DNA of 64,000 nt from Acanthopleura granulata (lineage: Eukaryota > Mollusca > Polyplacophora > Chitonida > Chitonidae), in assembly GCA_016165875.1 (NCBI GenBank), contig JABBOT010000004.1, forward strand, positions 13,889,672-13,953,671. Reading direction: 5' to 3'. Below the pieces are notes generated by a model. It worked only from the letters and a program-made list of their open reading frames with translations, made no database searches and had not been told where the DNA came from. A program made the translations under genes and the position numbers. Of this stretch, positions 63,401 through 64,000 are shown piece by piece (within the stretch, counting starts at the first letter, position 1; each line of letters opens with the position of its first letter).

Positions 63401-64000
63401 ATAATCGAATGTGATGATTTTGTCCCAACCAGTGGAGCTACTGTCTCCTCAGAGGCTCCGGTTATTTGGTTAGTTGACATGATTTGGGTGTACTAATCCA
63501 ATTTGGGGCTGTTCTCTAGTAGGCCTACATTGTAGACTTGTTCTGTGTCATTCACTGTCAACTTCCTAGGTCATTGATAGGTTCAATATCATTCTTATAC
63601 AGGGAATTCTCCCCTGCTAAACCTATACCAGGATTTTCCAGGAATATGACAAACATCAGTTTGAAGACTTTGTCATTATAACTTGACAAAAGTTCTGGTT
63701 TACATCAGACATTCAAGATTTCTCCACCCATAATATACTGGCCACCATTGTAATGTAGAAGTGAAAGATGCCATTAAACAATATTATAATACTCTTTCAC
63801 CCAACCTGGCAAACAATCAAGAAAATTACGAAAAGAAAGACAAAATTTCCTTATTGTAATTGTTTGAATCTTCACAATCAGTATAGCAATTCATGACCTG
63901 GTATGCACAAACTTTGGTGAGGTTGAGCATGTCCGTTGTCATTGGCATGGAGCTCGAGTACACTGACAGTATATTAACATTGATAGCCTTGCAGTTGAGA
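63401..64000. other. Right-edge intron of the ZNF292-like gene
   Basis: No exon seen. A weak SINE remnant may lie at about 63715-63785 (TTTCTCCACCCATAATATAC, TGGCCACCATTG, CCATTAAACAATAT). Confidence 0.4.

Overview
The window looks like nuclear DNA of a marine lophotrochozoan animal, most likely a mollusc. This rests on GT-AG introns in every gene, AT-rich intergenic DNA full of the word ACATGTACATGTA, and many copies of one tRNA-headed SINE with the tail motif 'gaatattcttgagtacggcgtaaaac'-like. No operons, ribosome binding sites, rRNA genes or CRISPR arrays were seen. The species call is inference.

Six spliced genes can be rebuilt exon by exon. (1) 923-15267, minus strand: a two-domain glycosyltransferase joining a DUF2064 domain (rSAM/selenodomain-associated transferase 1 type) to a family-2 glycosyltransferase (transferase 2 type) behind an N-terminal membrane anchor. 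Bacteria usually keep these as two proteins. (2) 17684-24456, plus strand: ABTB1, twelve coding exons, 473 residues, complete. (3) 26561-28194 and upstream, minus strand: MEIG1, 87 residues, a sperm-flagellum/cilium factor. (4) 30477-34448, minus strand: a rolling-stone-like membrane protein, four exons, 288 residues. (5) 36398-41253, minus strand: an unrecognised 136-residue protein in five phase-consistent exons, with a two-half-site RFX X-box about 100 bp upstream of its start codon. (6) 49921 to beyond the right edge, plus strand: the 5' part of a ZNF292/RLF-type gene, six exons seen, zinc fingers outside the window.

Layout: the glycosyltransferase gene and ABTB1 are divergent across 2.4 kb that holds an inverted-repeat element. 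ABTB1 and MEIG1 are convergent. MEIG1, the rolling-stone gene and the unknown gene follow one another on the minus strand. Then come 8.7 kb of SINE-rich intergenic DNA and the ZNF292-like gene.

Repeats fill introns and spacers: SINEs, a 77-bp dimeric minisatellite (5.4-6.1 kb), a ~80-bp degenerate tandem array (33.6-34.05 kb), a ~165-bp array (62.7-63.4 kb), a 1.07-kb element with terminal inverted repeats between TTAA sites (39.4-40.5 kb), a retrotransposon gag-like relic (9.9-10.1 kb) and a decayed THAP-domain reading frame (56.6-56.9 kb).

The most interesting points are the fused transferase gene in an animal, and the unknown small gene that its X-box marks as a candidate ciliary gene.
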